Shown one piece after another: positions 1 through 12,079 of a DNA stretch of 64,000 nucleotides. Under the pieces are notes generated by a model. That model did no database searches, was not told the DNA's origin, and was given only the letters and a program-made list of their open reading frames with translations. The position numbers and the translations under genes were made by a program. Position 1 is the stretch's first letter. Each line of letters starts with the position of its first letter. Source of the DNA: Cryptomeria japonica (Eukaryota > Streptophyta > Pinopsida > Cupressales > Cupressaceae); NCBI RefSeq assembly GCF_030272615.1, contig NC_081408.1, forward strand, positions 407,203,889-407,267,888, in the 5' to 3' direction.

Positions 1-74
1 CAACACTCTATCCAATTAGTGCACAACTGGGTCTTCCTTCAACAACAGGTTCACAAACCAGCTCTGATACCATT
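1..74 (-). mobile_element. 5' internal edge and primer-binding site of a minus-strand Copia-type element
   Basis: Positions 61-72 read GCTCTGATACCA, the reverse complement of TGGTATCAGAGC, which matches the 3' end of plant initiator tRNA-Met and is the usual primer-binding site of Copia and many Gypsy elements. Two bases separate it from an LTR that starts at 75 with TG. The element is therefore on the minus strand and its body lies to the left of the window. No coding sequence is recognisable in these 74 bases. Confidence 0.75.
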
Positions 75-970
75 TGACACAGTCAAGGGAGGAAGATCCA
101 ATGAAGGAAATCCCAACCTTGTAGCTTAACACATAAATCATGCCAAACATATCGGTAACCGGTAACAAAGTGCTAGAAACCATAGAAAGAACAACTGATA
201 ACATAACATAACACATAACCTGTAAACAATATGCATAAATCTTATAACAAATCAATGAATTGCATAAGCCATATGCTGGATCATAGTCCAAGATGCAAAA
301 AATTCTTACAACATAATTACAAGATCCGCAGATCATCCACACAACAGATCGGCTTCCGAAAACAGTCTATCAGTTCTACCCTCATCTGGACCTCAGCCTT
401 CTGGCCTCAGTCCAACCGGTTCAAAATATCGCTAGATCTACATCTTCACTTGATATCATAACTCTATCTTCTATTTTCTAAATTTTGTCTTCAAATGATT
501 CATCAGCTTCCATTTATACCATCCACAAATAATTACAACTCAATCAAGTCAGCCCAAAGACCAATTGGTTCATGAAACATGCAATGATAACATGTCGGCT
601 TAAGAACAAACACAAAAACATAAAATGATGAGCGGGCCTTTGGGAATACCGACCAAGGCCCAAAGAAACATCTCCAATGATCTGCAAGTCACGGAGATCA
701 ACCGCAACCCGATCCAAATTTCCTTAACACAGTGCCAAACTAACCGGTAAGAACATGTCAACCGAGCCAATACCGAAATCCACATCTCACTGGAAACAAA
801 GCCAAATGCCATGAAACTCGAACACGATAAAGACCATGAACACAAGGGAATAAACCCAAAACCACAATGCTAAACACTCAAAACAAGAAAAGAAGAAATT
901 CCGCGCTCTCAAGAAATTCCACTGAAAACTGCCCAACCGGTAAGAACTAGACTGGTGCTCCTGCATCACA
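75..970 (-). repeat. Probable 5' LTR of the left-edge minus-strand Copia-type element
   Basis: The segment abuts the minus-strand primer site and begins TGACACAG on the plus strand, as an LTR end should. It is rich in ACCGGT-type motifs, which also occur in the Copia-type LTRs further right (for example near 16200 and 29100). The right boundary is a guess: ACA at 968-970 would be the minus-strand TGT start, but no partner LTR or target duplication is available in the window. Short ORFs here have no family resemblance. Confidence 0.45.
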
Positions 971-3900
971 ATGATATTTGCTGCCATTGATCACTAGAGT
1001 GCATTTCTTTGCTATGACTACTTCTACCAATCTGTCAAAAGCTTGTTAATTTTTCACAACTTTATGATTTTCTTGGATTGGAGTGTTGTGGCTTTGATGA
1101 CTCTTCAGTGGTCTTGGATGACTGTCATATTTATGCATGCTAATTGTCCTTTAAGACCTTTATACTTTCAGGTCTTTAGATCTCTATGATTTGTGTCTCA
1201 GAGCATTGTATGCTTGTTCTTAACTGTCATTTGACAATGGTATCCCCTTCTCATTATTTTGGACTATGAATGAACTCAATATGATTTAAAATTCCACTTT
1301 ACTTGCCCTTTAAATGAAGTTCATACTAACAACTCAGTCTTTGGAAAAATGATTTGACCTCTAGGGATCCTTATGATGATAAAAGTTACATTGAAACTCA
1401 AACTAAACTTTCATCTTTTAGGCATGGTTTATCTTTAAAGAAAAGAAACTATCATAAGCCTTATTAGTTGGCATATGCATCTCATTCTTTATAGACATAT
1501 CTCACAAAAATGTCTTTTTTCTACTACCACAGTGCCTTTGAAAGAGGCTTGATCCTTGTCACATAAATCTTTTTTGGATCCTTAATGATCTGTGAATCAT
1601 GTCTCACTACTCTATACATTTGTACTAACAAATTTATAGAAGTATCTTCTTACAATGAATGGCTTTGTTTATGCCTGCAGAAGGTCCTTCCATTTGCTAA
1701 CAATGACCTATCAATGATGCCTTATGTGTTTTGGTAATGGATGCTTGATACATTACCTCAGGTTCTAACCCTTTGCACTAGGGTTTTGATCATGCACTAT
1801 CACTAATGTCACTGTTATTTTTAGAAAAGATTGCTATAAACCCTTTGTCGTGGCTAATTGTTAACTTTCTTTATGACTAATTTTTTTTTGTTATGGTCTT
1901 GATCATATTGGTAAATCCTCACTATTTTGTGTACAATCTTCTATGTTTTCTATGCAATGTCTTCCTTGACAATGACCATGAAAAGTCACATTAAGATTGT
2001 CATGTTGAAGATGACTACTAATATTCATTCCTTACCGTCAAATTGATTAAGAAGATCGTCTTATGTTGTTCTAAACTTATATCTTCTATTTAGGTAGTCT
2101 TTTCTTGTCGTGTTTGTCTTAATGTCAGTGACTCTAATGGCTAAGATAGTCTTTATTCGTTGCTCTATACCTTTACTAAGTTGTCTTGTATCCCAAGAAT
2201 GATGCTCATCGCTGCTATAATGCCTTATGTCACTGAATTTTTCCTTATGAAGATTGTGATATCTATTCACTATTATTGATTTGCAAACTAAAGGCATGGT
2301 TGTTATAACTACAACCTTTGCATATTCTCTAATGACTGTGAATGATTTCTTATAATGTGCCTATAAGATCACTGATCTTTGTAACCTCTTTACTGAGTAT
2401 TGTGTCAGGGTTATCATTTGACTCTATACAGTGTTTCAAGACTATGAGGTGAGATTCTAGTAGTGAATAAATTCCACCATGAACAAACCATGATGAGGAC
2501 AAGGGAACCAAAACCCTATATGGCTTGACTTTCTTATGTTTGACCTATTCCTTGGCATTAAAGCCCTATCTTGATGCCCTTGATGTATTGCTATCTTACA
2601 AATACTAAAACTTAGAAAAAACCTATCAAACCTATAGTGCATATACATAGAAACTATCTTTCTTCTTTTAAGATATAACAAGAGGGAAAGATAAACTTAT
2701 CTTTTAGAAAGATAATGTGCTCAGGCTGCCTTTGGGGTGTAATAAGGCCCTTCCCACATGCTTCTTTTTGTTAGACTATCCTTTTATCATGCTTAAACTC
2801 TGAGATAACACTTGAACAGGCTCTTTCTACGTGTGATATGTGCACATGTCTTCTCTTCAAACACTTGTTGAAAATTAGACAAGATTTGGTCGCCATGATT
2901 GATGTGCATGCTACTCTTTTACACCTAAACATTTGCATGTGGAATTGTTAGTTGCCTCTTCTAGACCTTTGAGGGTGAATGAATGTATGCAAAAAGTTTG
3001 CATGTTGTTTAGAAACAGTAAACCGCGATATCCATGATGAAAATGTCAAAAAAAGAGAAAACTCCACTTGATAGTCAGAAAAAACCTAAAGCCATGTATA
3101 ATTCTAAATTTTAAACCTTTTTTTTTAGTTCTCTCCTTTTGAATGCAACACTCAAGACTTTGACCCTTTTGCAACATAAGAGATAATTTTGAAGCTTAAA
3201 TGAGAAGATGAGACTTTTTTTAACTCATTCATTTAAAAAATAATAATGCTAAGAACCCTTGAAAAGCCTTGAAAGTAATATTTTCCTTAAAACTATACGC
3301 TTATTTGGAAAATTAGAGCCATTTTTTTACAGCAAGTAAAAAATAGGCAACAAATGTCATTATACTTGTTGCAAATGAGACCACCCCTAACTACATGCAA
3401 CAATTCTCCATGGAAACTATAGATTTATTTATCCACGCCACTCTTAGAGGGGGTATCCTTTATTTTTTGCGAACTTCGCATCCCTTTCATTGCTCTCATT
3501 AATTTTGTTCTCAATTCGCATGTGCTCACCACGTGTTGGAGGGGTGGGTCTTCAAAACCTCCTCTTTTTTGTGACAGGGAGCCACGATTAGCTGACACAT
3601 GGCATCAATTTTATTTTTTTTCACAACGTTGGGCCTATAGTTTTGAATGAAGTAAATGTGACACGTGGAAACTCCCTAGGGAGTTTCATTTTGCAGTTAA
3701 GATGAAGCCCAGGTCTTCCCCTCCTACTGCCATGTGTATTTCATGCTAATGGCTAGGAGATCCCTTGAGGGCATTTGCCAGAGAGTGGGGAATTTTGTTA
3801 AGAGCCACAAGTAGTTGGAAACAGTTGTGAACCTTTTTGATCCGATCAACAACAATATTTTTTGGGGGCAGTTGTGCTAGATGCCAAAAGTGATGTTTCT

Positions 3901-4583
3901 CTCGTGCTCCTTGTTCTCATGACTAATGGTGAAGATGCTAGCAACACATCATCATGATGCTTTTCTTGCTTTTTCTAGTATCGGGTTGTTATTCCCTCAC
4001 ACTATAAGAAGTGTAAGGTTTTTCTTTTCAAAGGATTCAAAACTTATTTTAAGAAATAAAGAGAAGGTTCTCTAGGCATTAGCCTTAAAATCTGTTATTG
4101 CTACCTGAACAAAGATAATCTACTATTCTTGTGGTCTCTTAGATTAGTTTAATCGGTGTACTTTGATAGTTTTTTGTGCATCTTCAAATTCTGGCATGAC
4201 TTTAGTAATATATGCTTAAGTTTCTACTGGTTGAATCATGTTTTTATACTCTTTATCTAGTAGATGTGTGGTATATGTTATTTGATGTTGAGGAAATCTT
4301 TAGATGTATCTTAGTTCATGTTCAAGGCATGTAGATTGTTGAATGGGCCTCAGAATGACATGTATGTGAAGTTCTTTGTGCTTTCAGTTTGATAGAAAAA
4401 CCAATTCAGCATATCACTTTAGAGTAGGTTTACTTTATGTTTCTTTCTTCCCCTTTCCCCCTAACCAATGAAGAGTCAGCTTCTAAAATCCTGGAGGTTA
4501 CTTAGTGAAAACATGTAGGTCCCCCATTACTGAGTTTCCCATATGAAGACTATTTCCCTAAGAGTTTTTTTTAGTGATCAACA
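971..4583. other. AT-rich region without a recognisable gene; may include the 5' LTR of the outer Tat-like element
   Basis: I recognise no protein, RNA gene or LTR pair here. Because a primer-site-like sequence follows at 4594, the right end of this stretch should be the 5' LTR of the outer element, possibly ending CAACA at 4583, but its left end cannot be placed without the partner LTR. Between about 3525 and 3690 there are several CACGTG/CACATG-type boxes and a perfect 20-bp palindrome at 3668-3687, which would fit an LTR promoter region. The rest looks like old, decayed repeat sequence. Confidence 0.4.
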
Positions 4584-4593
4584 GTTCTTTTTC

Positions 4594-4611
4594 TGGCACG
4601 TCCAGTGGGAC
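4594..4611 (+). other. Primer-binding-site-like sequence of the outer element
   Basis: TGGCACGTCCAGTGGGAC starts with the TGG expected for pairing to a tRNA CCA end. It closely resembles the site just inside the 5' LTR of the Tat-like element at 31299-31316 (13 of the first 18 bases or more agree by eye). It lies 46 bases upstream of the gag ATG. The tRNA used is not certain. Confidence 0.6.
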
Positions 4612-4639
4612 ATAAATTATCTTAACTCAAAGTGGGTGT

Positions 4640-6274
4640 ATGAGCCATAGACCTGTTACCAGAAGTCAATTTTCTCTAAATCCAAACTTGTTAGTACCAC
4701 CTATAGTTACAATCCAAGCGATAATTTTAGGAAGAGGAACATTAATCCCAATATAAATCCCCATTCCAATGGAAATCCCTCCTCCTAGGAATTTTGTTAC
4801 ATGGAATAGCGGTATCCCCCTTATTCCACTTTCTCCTCCTTCTTAGTGGTATGTTATTCCTACCTCCACATTAAAAGCTTTACCAAATTTTACCGAAGAA
4901 GATTCTAAAAACCCTAGAGAACACTTACAAGATGTAGTTGATGTATGCATAGTGCACAATGTCAAACAAAAAAATGCGGTGTTAAGGTTTCTTGCAGCTT
5001 CCTTCAAAGGGAAAGATCAAGATTGGTATAGATCTCTTACACCAAATTATATAGGAGACTGGGACCAGTTGGGGGATCATTTTTTTGAATGCGTCAACGA
5101 AAAGGGAGATAGATCTTTCTTGTTGCAACAGTTGATAACCAATAAGGGATCTCCTCAAGAATCTATGACATATTTTAATTCTAAGTTCCAAAAGACCTGA
5201 CAAAGAATACCTACATTTGTTGGACTTCCTATAGATATGGATTTCATGTTCTACCTAAAAGCTTTTAATTCTAATATATTTATTATGATCCAATCTTTAG
5301 GAGACATCACGCTTCTAGATGTATATGAGATTGTGGTGCGAGCAGAGAATAACTTGATCGATGCGAGAAATCTCACTCCAGGACTTCTTATGCCTGTATT
5401 TGTTGAATTAACGAGTCAAGTAGCTAAGAAAACACCCCTGACCATGTCTTCTCTACAATCTATGTATGTCTACCCAAATACCTAGCAAGAAAGCACTTAT
5501 GCTCCTTCCTCCCTAGCTGCCGAAGTAAGGTATATGAAGAATTTACTCAGGACTTTTTCAAATGAGACAATCAATCCTAAGAGACAACAAGCGTCTCTCA
5601 TTAGGCCACCTTTTTAGAATTACCAGGGAAGAAGGCCCCCTTATCAGCAGAATCAATACCAAGGAGGTGCGAGAGCTACTCAAGTTTAGTTGAACAATCA
5701 GATTGTACCTGTACCAACCCCTTTGCAAACCATACCTCCCAATAAAAATAAGGAGTTAGTTGTTGGTCAGAATAATCTAGTAGATGATACCAATTCTTGG
5801 TACTTCCCCTACAATGATGCCCATATGCTAAGGAATTTCCCAAGGGGAAATCTACAGTAGAAGGTGGTTGATCAAAGAAGTCAAGGAATGGGTCTTGATG
5901 CTAGGGTATATACTTCCTAAGGGATGGATAATGTTGCATATATAGCTCAAATGTAGATCATGTCCATGGAACAAGAGGCTAAAATCACCCTAGATCATGC
6001 CCTTTTTTCATGGATGGAAGGAGAAGAGACCGTGCTTAAAAATGATGCTTCTACATCACCTTCAAAGATGCCTCAAGCATAGTCTGACTATAATCTCCAC
6101 TCAAAGCATCGCTTCATAGGAGAACCTATAGTCCAGCAGCCAAAGTCAATCTCGAATAAACCTTAGGAACAACCTATGGTGATTTCCACTTTTCAAAAGC
6201 CTAAAGAATTCATACTCTACAAGCCCAAATAGGTGAAAGCTCTTGTTCCTATAATTATTGATGTAATATAACAA
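4640..6274 (+). pseudogene. gag of the outer Tat-like element (N-terminal part of gag-pol), decayed
   Basis: From an ATG at 4640 one frame runs to the insertion point with about ten in-frame stops and no frameshift. The centre (about 4860-5440) is a Retrotrans_gag capsid-type domain: a helix-rich segment with a D-W-Y motif, then L-L-Q-Q-L and an E-S-M-T-Y-F motif, the usual layout of plant Gypsy gag. It continues with a Gln/Asn/Pro-rich stretch near 5630-5700 and a basic, proline-rich linker that would lead into protease. Gag builds the virus-like particle. The frame resumes at 55358 after the nested element. Many stops are TAG in place of a likely glutamine codon. Confidence 0.8.
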
Positions 6275-8969
6275 TGGTGTAGGAGAACCTTGCAGGCTTT
6301 GAAGATCATTTGAGAAATGAAGGCTTTTAGATGTGTTTGTAGGTTCCTTGCAAGTTTTTAAGTTGTAATAAGTGTAATACCCTAAAAATGGTCATCTAAA
6401 CCATGGGCCCCTAATCTCGACAACATCACCAATGTCCTAACCAAAGCCAATTAAATCAATCTTGAGCATATTATTAATTCTTTAATCATCAAATATCACA
6501 TGGCAAATCAATTACTCAATATTAATTAAATATTTATTTAATTAATTGAATCATTTCCAAGAATATCATTTTGATCAATTATCCTATTTTAATTTATTAA
6601 ATATCCTTGCATATTTAATTAATTAATAAATTTGTCATTTAATCATGCAAAATGAATTAATTTATTACAAAAGAGGAATTAATTACAAAGCAAGAGTTGA
6701 ATTGAAATTAAACAAAAAGAATTGAATTGAGAGAGAAATCAAACTTGAGATATTATTTCTTTTTCTAAATTTAGAACTTGAAATCATAAAAAGCAATTAA
6801 TTGAATTATTCTCTAAAATTGGAACTCAAAGCTTTTCAGAAAAAGAAGTTTAGTTGCATTGAAAAGACTCTTTTCTTGAATAAATCAAAGAATTATCTAT
6901 TTTTATCACAAATGCATGGAATTAATTTATTATTATTTTCTAATGCAACTTGAACTTCTTATCTAAATGCATTTCAATTAAACTATAATTGGAATCTATC
7001 TCAAGGATAACTGAACTTGATTTCTCAATTATTTTCAATTAATCCTAAATTGAGCTTTTTTGTAATTCTCTATAAATTCAGCTTCAACTCTCATTCCAAT
7101 TCACCCTAGAGATTTTTGAGAACAGGCTTGGAGATTAATTATTATTATTACACTGATTTTTTCTCAGGAGTCATTGAATACATTGTGCTTTTTTAGATTA
7201 TTTGCATCCATCATTGCTTGAATCCATTATTGCTTGAATTATTCATCCATCTTGCATCCATATACTTAAATATAATATAGATTAAATCCTTAATCTTGGT
7301 GTAGTCTAGTCATTGGTATTGCTTATAAAAATATGAGAGCAATCTTATACTCACATATTTTAGAAGGCAATTAGTCGCTTTGTTATGGTTTATTACTTAT
7401 TGATTATTGATTTACTAACCATACATGCAATGACTGAATTGAAGTGTTGTGCTTGCAGCTACATACCCTTTTTCACACACACAATAAGGTCTTTCAAGAT
7501 CATTCATTTTATTTTGATTAGCCATGTAAGTTCTTGATGCCATGTTGTAGTTGTGAGCTTCTTAGGACTTATTTGGTCAACCATGGTCAAATGACATCCA
7601 AAATACCTGAATGAGGAAAGCATTGTATTTTGGTTCCTATGTGACATATTTGTAAGGTTTATGATGTGTCTTAATAGGTTACATAGGAAGATTTCATAGG
7701 TTGTCAACTTTTGTGCAAAGTTGTCAAGTTTGAATGACAACTTTTGTTGTCAACTTGTAACTAATCTCCCTCCAATGGCTACCTAATTAAAATTTTAGTT
7801 GGATTCGGTTGAGGAGGTTTTAGAAGAAAGGATTGATGAAGTTTTTGGATGTAAGACAGTGATAAATTTAATAACCACTCAGAAATTTACATAAATTCAC
7901 CACAACAGTACACTGTACGATAATTGTATGGACTCCACATGTAGGATAAATCAATTATTTGAATAGGAATTTGTGTTGATGTTAATTTGGCATTAGTCTG
8001 ATAGGAAAAGACTAAGAAATAAGTGAGATATAAGCACTTTAGTGGAAGGTGGTCTGAAAACCCGCCAAAACTAGGGTTTCCAAAGAAATGCTTTCTTAAC
8101 CCCACATTCCTCTAGCCAAATTGGCTCAAAATATGGGGAATGGTAGGGGAGACAATTTATTTTAGGATTTTCAAATTTTCTGAGTGGACCATTGAACTGG
8201 TGAATTTTGGGATCAAGCCCTAGGCTAGGCATCCTCATGTGACTAGTCAGTTTTGACTATTAATAATTGTGTAGAAGTACAAAAAAGAGTGGTGGACCTT
8301 ATATAAAGGTGGATTTGGTGTTTTGGGATGTTTATAGACCTTTCTCATCAATTGGTGTCTTTATATCACCCCATTGGTGTATGGTTGCTTTGTAAAAGTG
8401 GCCTAAAAGCCCTATTAGGCCTCCTATAGCAGCAACGTTTGACCCAGTCAATGCAAGAGTTGGGGTCTAAGTTTTGGAAGTGTTTTGTGTCACCAAAGGA
8501 GGAATCTAAAGGTGTCAAGAGTCTAGGGTGTCATTATGATAATTTAAAAGTTTTTTCCTTAAAGGCTCAAACTAGGGCTACTAGGAATAGCTGTCTTGTA
8601 GAGGGCAAGTCACCTTGATTGAACTTGTACAACAAAAGGGTGTTATCTTGGTTGTAGTAAATGTCCCTAGTGCTAGAAAAGAGGATCCATAGGGTCCATA
8701 CCTACTCTGCAATGGTGGATGTGTTATAATCCAAGTTGGGCATAGGTGTTTATAGGAGAGTTGGTCAAGAAGAGACTTAATGTGAGAAGTTGTATCTCCA
8801 TGAGTTGTTTATGGATTAAATAGGGGCCCACTGACAAAGGGGAGTGTAGAGGTGTCCTTTCATGTTGTTGATAGGATTTTTCAAGAATCTATGAATGTTG
8901 AGACCTTAATTGAGGGTTGTGTAGAGTGAGTTTGTGTGAGAAATCTTTGATCCTTGGGGCTCTGCATCA
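6275..8969 (+). repeat. 5' LTR of the chromodomain element (contains a solo LTR)
   Basis: It matches 53755-55352 along its length once 6373-7483 and one ATAAG copy are removed, leaving about 1.58 kb. A TATA box, TATATAAAG, lies at 8300-8308 and matches TATATAAT at 54681-54688 in the 3' copy. The two copies differ at many scattered sites, so this insertion is not recent. Confidence 0.9.
6373..7483 (+). repeat. Solo LTR inserted in the 5' LTR of the chromodomain element
   Basis: The 1111-bp segment begins TGTAATACCC, ends CACACA, and is flanked by ATAAG at 6368-6372 and 7484-7488. The 3' LTR of the host element is uninterrupted at the homologous site (near 53850), which confirms the insertion. 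It is AT-rich, has CTATAAAT near 7070 as a possible TATA box, and contains no coding sequence. Its first bases resemble those of the solo LTR at 39492, suggesting related Gypsy families. A solo LTR arises when the two LTRs of an element recombine. Confidence 0.9.
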
Positions 8970-8972
8970 TAT

Positions 8973-8984
8973 TGGTATCAGAGC
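8973..8984 (+). other. Primer-binding site of the chromodomain element (initiator tRNA-Met)
   Basis: TGGTATCAGAGC lies three bases after the end of the 5' LTR. It is an exact match to the standard tRNA-Met primer site of plant LTR retrotransposons. Confidence 0.95.
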
Positions 8985-9017
8985 AAGTCTGGTCATTGGG
9001 AGGATATATTTTGGTAT

Positions 9018-10110
9018 ATGTCAGCAGAAGAGAGCGAAGAAAAGGATATCATAATGCCTTGAAAGGGGATGTCCATAGAGGTGGCTAAGAAATTCCAAGA
9101 GATGGAAGAGATGATCAAGATCAAGGTCAAGGAGGCACTCAAGATTGAACTAAAGACAATGAAGAAAGGAAAAGGGCCAAGTGAGGAGACTCATGAAGAA
9201 GGGGAGCAAGAGGATGAAGAAGAAGAACCCCAAAGGAAGGAGCCAAAGATACCTATTGATCTTAGACCATTCATTGAAGCCCTAAAAACAATAGGCAAAG
9301 ACTCTTTTGAAGCCAAGATGGAGATTCCTACCTATAATGGGAAGATGAATGCTGAGGAACTTGTGTATTGGATATACGCCTTGAATAAATATTTTGAGTA
9401 CAAGGAAGTGGCTAAGGAGAAGAAAGTGAAGTTTGCAAAGACCAAACTAAAGGGTGTTTCTTTAACATGGTAGAACTATACTCAAGGTAAACGGGTGAAG
9501 ATGGGCAAGAGTATGATTCATTCTTGGGACAAGATGGTGTCCAAATTGAAGGCCCAATTGATTCTTGTTGATTATGAAGTGTAGTTGTATAGGAGAATGT
9601 AAAATTTCAAGCAGAAGGACTTGGATGTGGCTTCCTACATAGAGGAATTCCACAAATTGAGTTTGAGGTAAAGGCACCGTGAAGATGAAAAGGAGAAGGT
9701 TGATACGTACTTGAATGGACTCAAGTTCAACATTCAAGATGAGATGAGTCTGATGACTCCTAAAATAGTAGATGAATTCTTTCAAATGGCTCTAAGGGAA
9801 GAGGATAATTTGAGAAGAGAAGGTGAATAGAACGGTAGGGGAAGAGGAGGCAAGAACTTAAGAGGAAATAAAAAATTTTGGGGGAAGATGACAATGTCAA
9901 AAACCCCAAGGTGAGTCTAGCCAACAAGAACAAAGTGGAGACTCAAGTTCAAGAGGAGGCTTTATAGGAATATTTGGAGGACTAGGAAGAGGTCCTAGTG
10001 TCTTCACAGGGAGATTCTTTACTTACATTCAAGTAGGACACACAACAAGTAATTGTCCTGAGAAAACCTCAAAATCTCATGGAGGAGAGAGAAGGAACTA
10101 GTTGATTCAA
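9018..10110 (+). pseudogene. gag of the chromodomain element, decayed
   Basis: The best start is ATG at 9018; the downstream ATG at 9069 is in the same frame, with one TGA between. An acidic, coiled N-terminal part (Glu-rich near 9180-9240) is followed by the Retrotrans_gag domain at about 9300-9800, with the usual Y-N-G-K motif, A-K-T-K-L-K-G and S-Y-I-E-E-F-H. Stops at 9474, 9585 and 9600 fall at Trp/Gln-type positions. The frame changes after about 9885. A zinc knuckle near 10015-10060 keeps the G-H and final Cys but has lost the first Cys residues. Gag would assemble the particle and bind RNA; this copy is dead. Confidence 0.85.
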
Positions 10111-10194
10111 GAAGAAGATTTCCAAAGTGTGAATTCCCAATTGGAAGTGCAGCCCTGACCCATGATGGAGAAAGCTTTATGATGAGGAGAACCA

Positions 10195-10616
10195 TGTTGA
10201 AGGTGCCTCAAGTGAAAGAACCCCCTCAGAGGAAGACATTATTCAGAACCACATGTAAGGCCTATGGTAAGCTATGTAAGGTAATAGTTGATTCAGGTTC
10301 TATTGAAAATTTGATTTCCACATAGATGGTAGACAAATTAAAGTTGAAAAGGTTACCTCATGCTAACCCTTATAAGGTGTCATGGTTGAATAAAGGGCAA
10401 CAGGTCTTAGTGGATGAACAATCTTGGGCAGAGTTTGAGATAGAGTATAAAGATAGAATATTGTGTGATGTAATCCCCATGGATGCTTGCAATCTATTGT
10501 TAGGGCATCCATGGAAATATGATGTACAATCCCAACATGATGGGAAAACAAACTCCTTTCTCATAACTAAAAAAGGAAAAAATACAAGATGGATCCTTAA
10601 ACAAATGAGAGTGTGA
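10195..10616 (+). pseudogene. Aspartic protease of the chromodomain element
   Basis: The segment reads as a retropepsin-type protease: V-I-V-D-S-G-S at about 10285 holds the catalytic D-S/T-G triad, followed after about 60 residues by the flap region and by L-L-L-G-H-P-W near 10495, the conserved C-terminal signature in plant Gypsy proteases. One in-frame stop (TAG at 10323-10325) precedes the second half. It is in the same frame as the gag start. The catalytic triad is intact, but the ORF is broken. It would cleave the gag-pol polyprotein in the particle. Confidence 0.85.
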
Positions 10617-10639
10617 ATAATAAAATTGGGTCAAATGTC

Positions 10640-11088
10640 ACGTTAGTAAGTGGTAAATAGTTTCTAGACATCCTAAAGGAAGAAGGAACCCCCGGGTATG
10701 CTCTGATCTTGAAGCCCAAAAACAGTCCTAATGTGCCTAGTAATGGTAAGGAATAAATTACCAAGGAGGTACAACAATTGTTGGATAGGTATAAGAGTAT
10801 AATGGTGGAGGAAATACCTAACACCTTGCCACTCATTAGGGACATAAGCCATCAGATTGACTTCATACTAGGGTCTACATTGCCAAACAAACCATCCTAT
10901 AAGATGACTCCATCTCAGACTGAGGAGATTACCAAGCAAGTGCAAGAATTGTTGGATAAGGAGTTGGTGAGAAAAAGTCAGACCTTGTGTTGTCCCAATA
11001 GTCCTAGCACCTAAAAAGGATGGTAAATGGAGACTTTGTACTGATTCTAGGGCCATCAATAGGATTACCATAAGATATAGGTTTCCTA
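10640..11088 (+). pseudogene. N-terminal reverse transcriptase fragment of the chromodomain element
   Basis: The region encodes the linker and first RT motifs (I-D-F-I-L-G, P-S-Y-K-M, then A-P-K-K-D-G-K-W-R and C-T-D-S-R-A-I-N), the fingers part of Gypsy RT. A frame change near 10975 separates the two parts. The frame stops at 11088 because the Copia-type element is inserted there; it resumes at 51190 with the palm motifs, and removing 11089-51189 restores the codon phase exactly. Confidence 0.9.
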
Positions 11089-12011
11089 TGTTGGCAATTG
11101 ACACTCATCCGGTTTAGTTGTGTTGTCATTGATGGAAACACACATCATTTTGGGTTGGAAACTTAACTAGTACTCACTGGTATTCATTATTCGGCAACCG
11201 AGATTTAGGGAAACCATCAAACTAGGAACTGGTATATGAGGTTGACATAAGAGATTGATCCAACAAGTTTACACGGCAACAATCGTCAACATCGATCATG
11301 AAGTTTAATGCATTTATTTTTGTCTAGGCCAACATGTAAATAACTTGTAATATCATTGGAAGATGACATAAAGAATTTATGTTTATGATTGGGAAGGGTA
11401 TTTAAGTCAGACTGGTTAGGTTATTTTGAATATACATAAAGAGAAGGAATGTGTAGTGATATGATATTGTGTGAGCGATATTGATCGACTAAATGCAAAT
11501 ATAATATTCTATAGTCGATCTTAGTTATTGGTTTAGAGGTTTGGGATGCGAAGTAAGTTACCGATAAGGGAGGACACACTGAAAACCAATATAGATAGTT
11601 CTTGAACTAAAACTCATCTATCATAGTAGATGCATTCTCTGAGTTCAGAATTTTATTTGTAATCCAATATTTGGTGTTTGTAGTTAGTGAGGCACCTTTT
11701 GTGATGAGCAGTGCACTGTAGGTTGTTGGCCTTCTTGCATGTGTAGGCCCCTATTGTAATATTTATTCATTCGACCAGTGGATAGATATTGTGGGTCACC
11801 AATCCCACCATGGTTTTTCCTCTTTGAGGTTTTCCACTTATAAATCTTTTTGTTATGGTGTATGTTCTTCTGGTCGCATCATTTCTACTTGTTGTTATAT
11901 TCTTTTATGGTTACCAGTTACTAAAATAATTTGTTAATAAGGTTAAAATTGATCTCACTGGTAGAAAACCGATTCATCCCCCCCCCCTCTCAGTATTCTT
12001 GGATTCCAACA
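11089..12011 (+). repeat. 5' LTR of the pol-less Copia-type element
   Basis: The 923-bp repeat matches 50283-51184 throughout. A possible TATA-like GTATTTAAG lies near 11398. It ends in a C-rich run and CTTGGATTCCAACA. It contains no coding sequence. Confidence 0.93.
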
Positions 12012-12013
12012 AT

Positions 12014-12025
12014 TGGTATCAGAGC
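12014..12025 (+). other. Primer-binding site (initiator tRNA-Met) of the pol-less Copia-type element
   Basis: TGGTATCAGAGC starts two bases after the LTR end, an exact match to the standard plant tRNA-Met primer site. Confidence 0.95.
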
Positions 12026-12079
12026 TGGGTACCTTGGAGTAAGTCTATCAGCTTAAGGAAGATCTTGAATCTGGAATCC

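Noticed and set aside
16-342. 108-residue minus-strand ORF at the left edge
   Set aside because: It runs across the LTR end and the primer-binding site, so it is not a gene.
971-2700. Host exons in the left AT-rich region
   Set aside because: The ORFs are short, with no homology I recognise and no consistent splice structure.
9069-9473. Host gene for an acidic coiled-coil protein
   Set aside because: It is the start of the gag of the chromodomain element, directly after its primer-binding site and in frame with protease.
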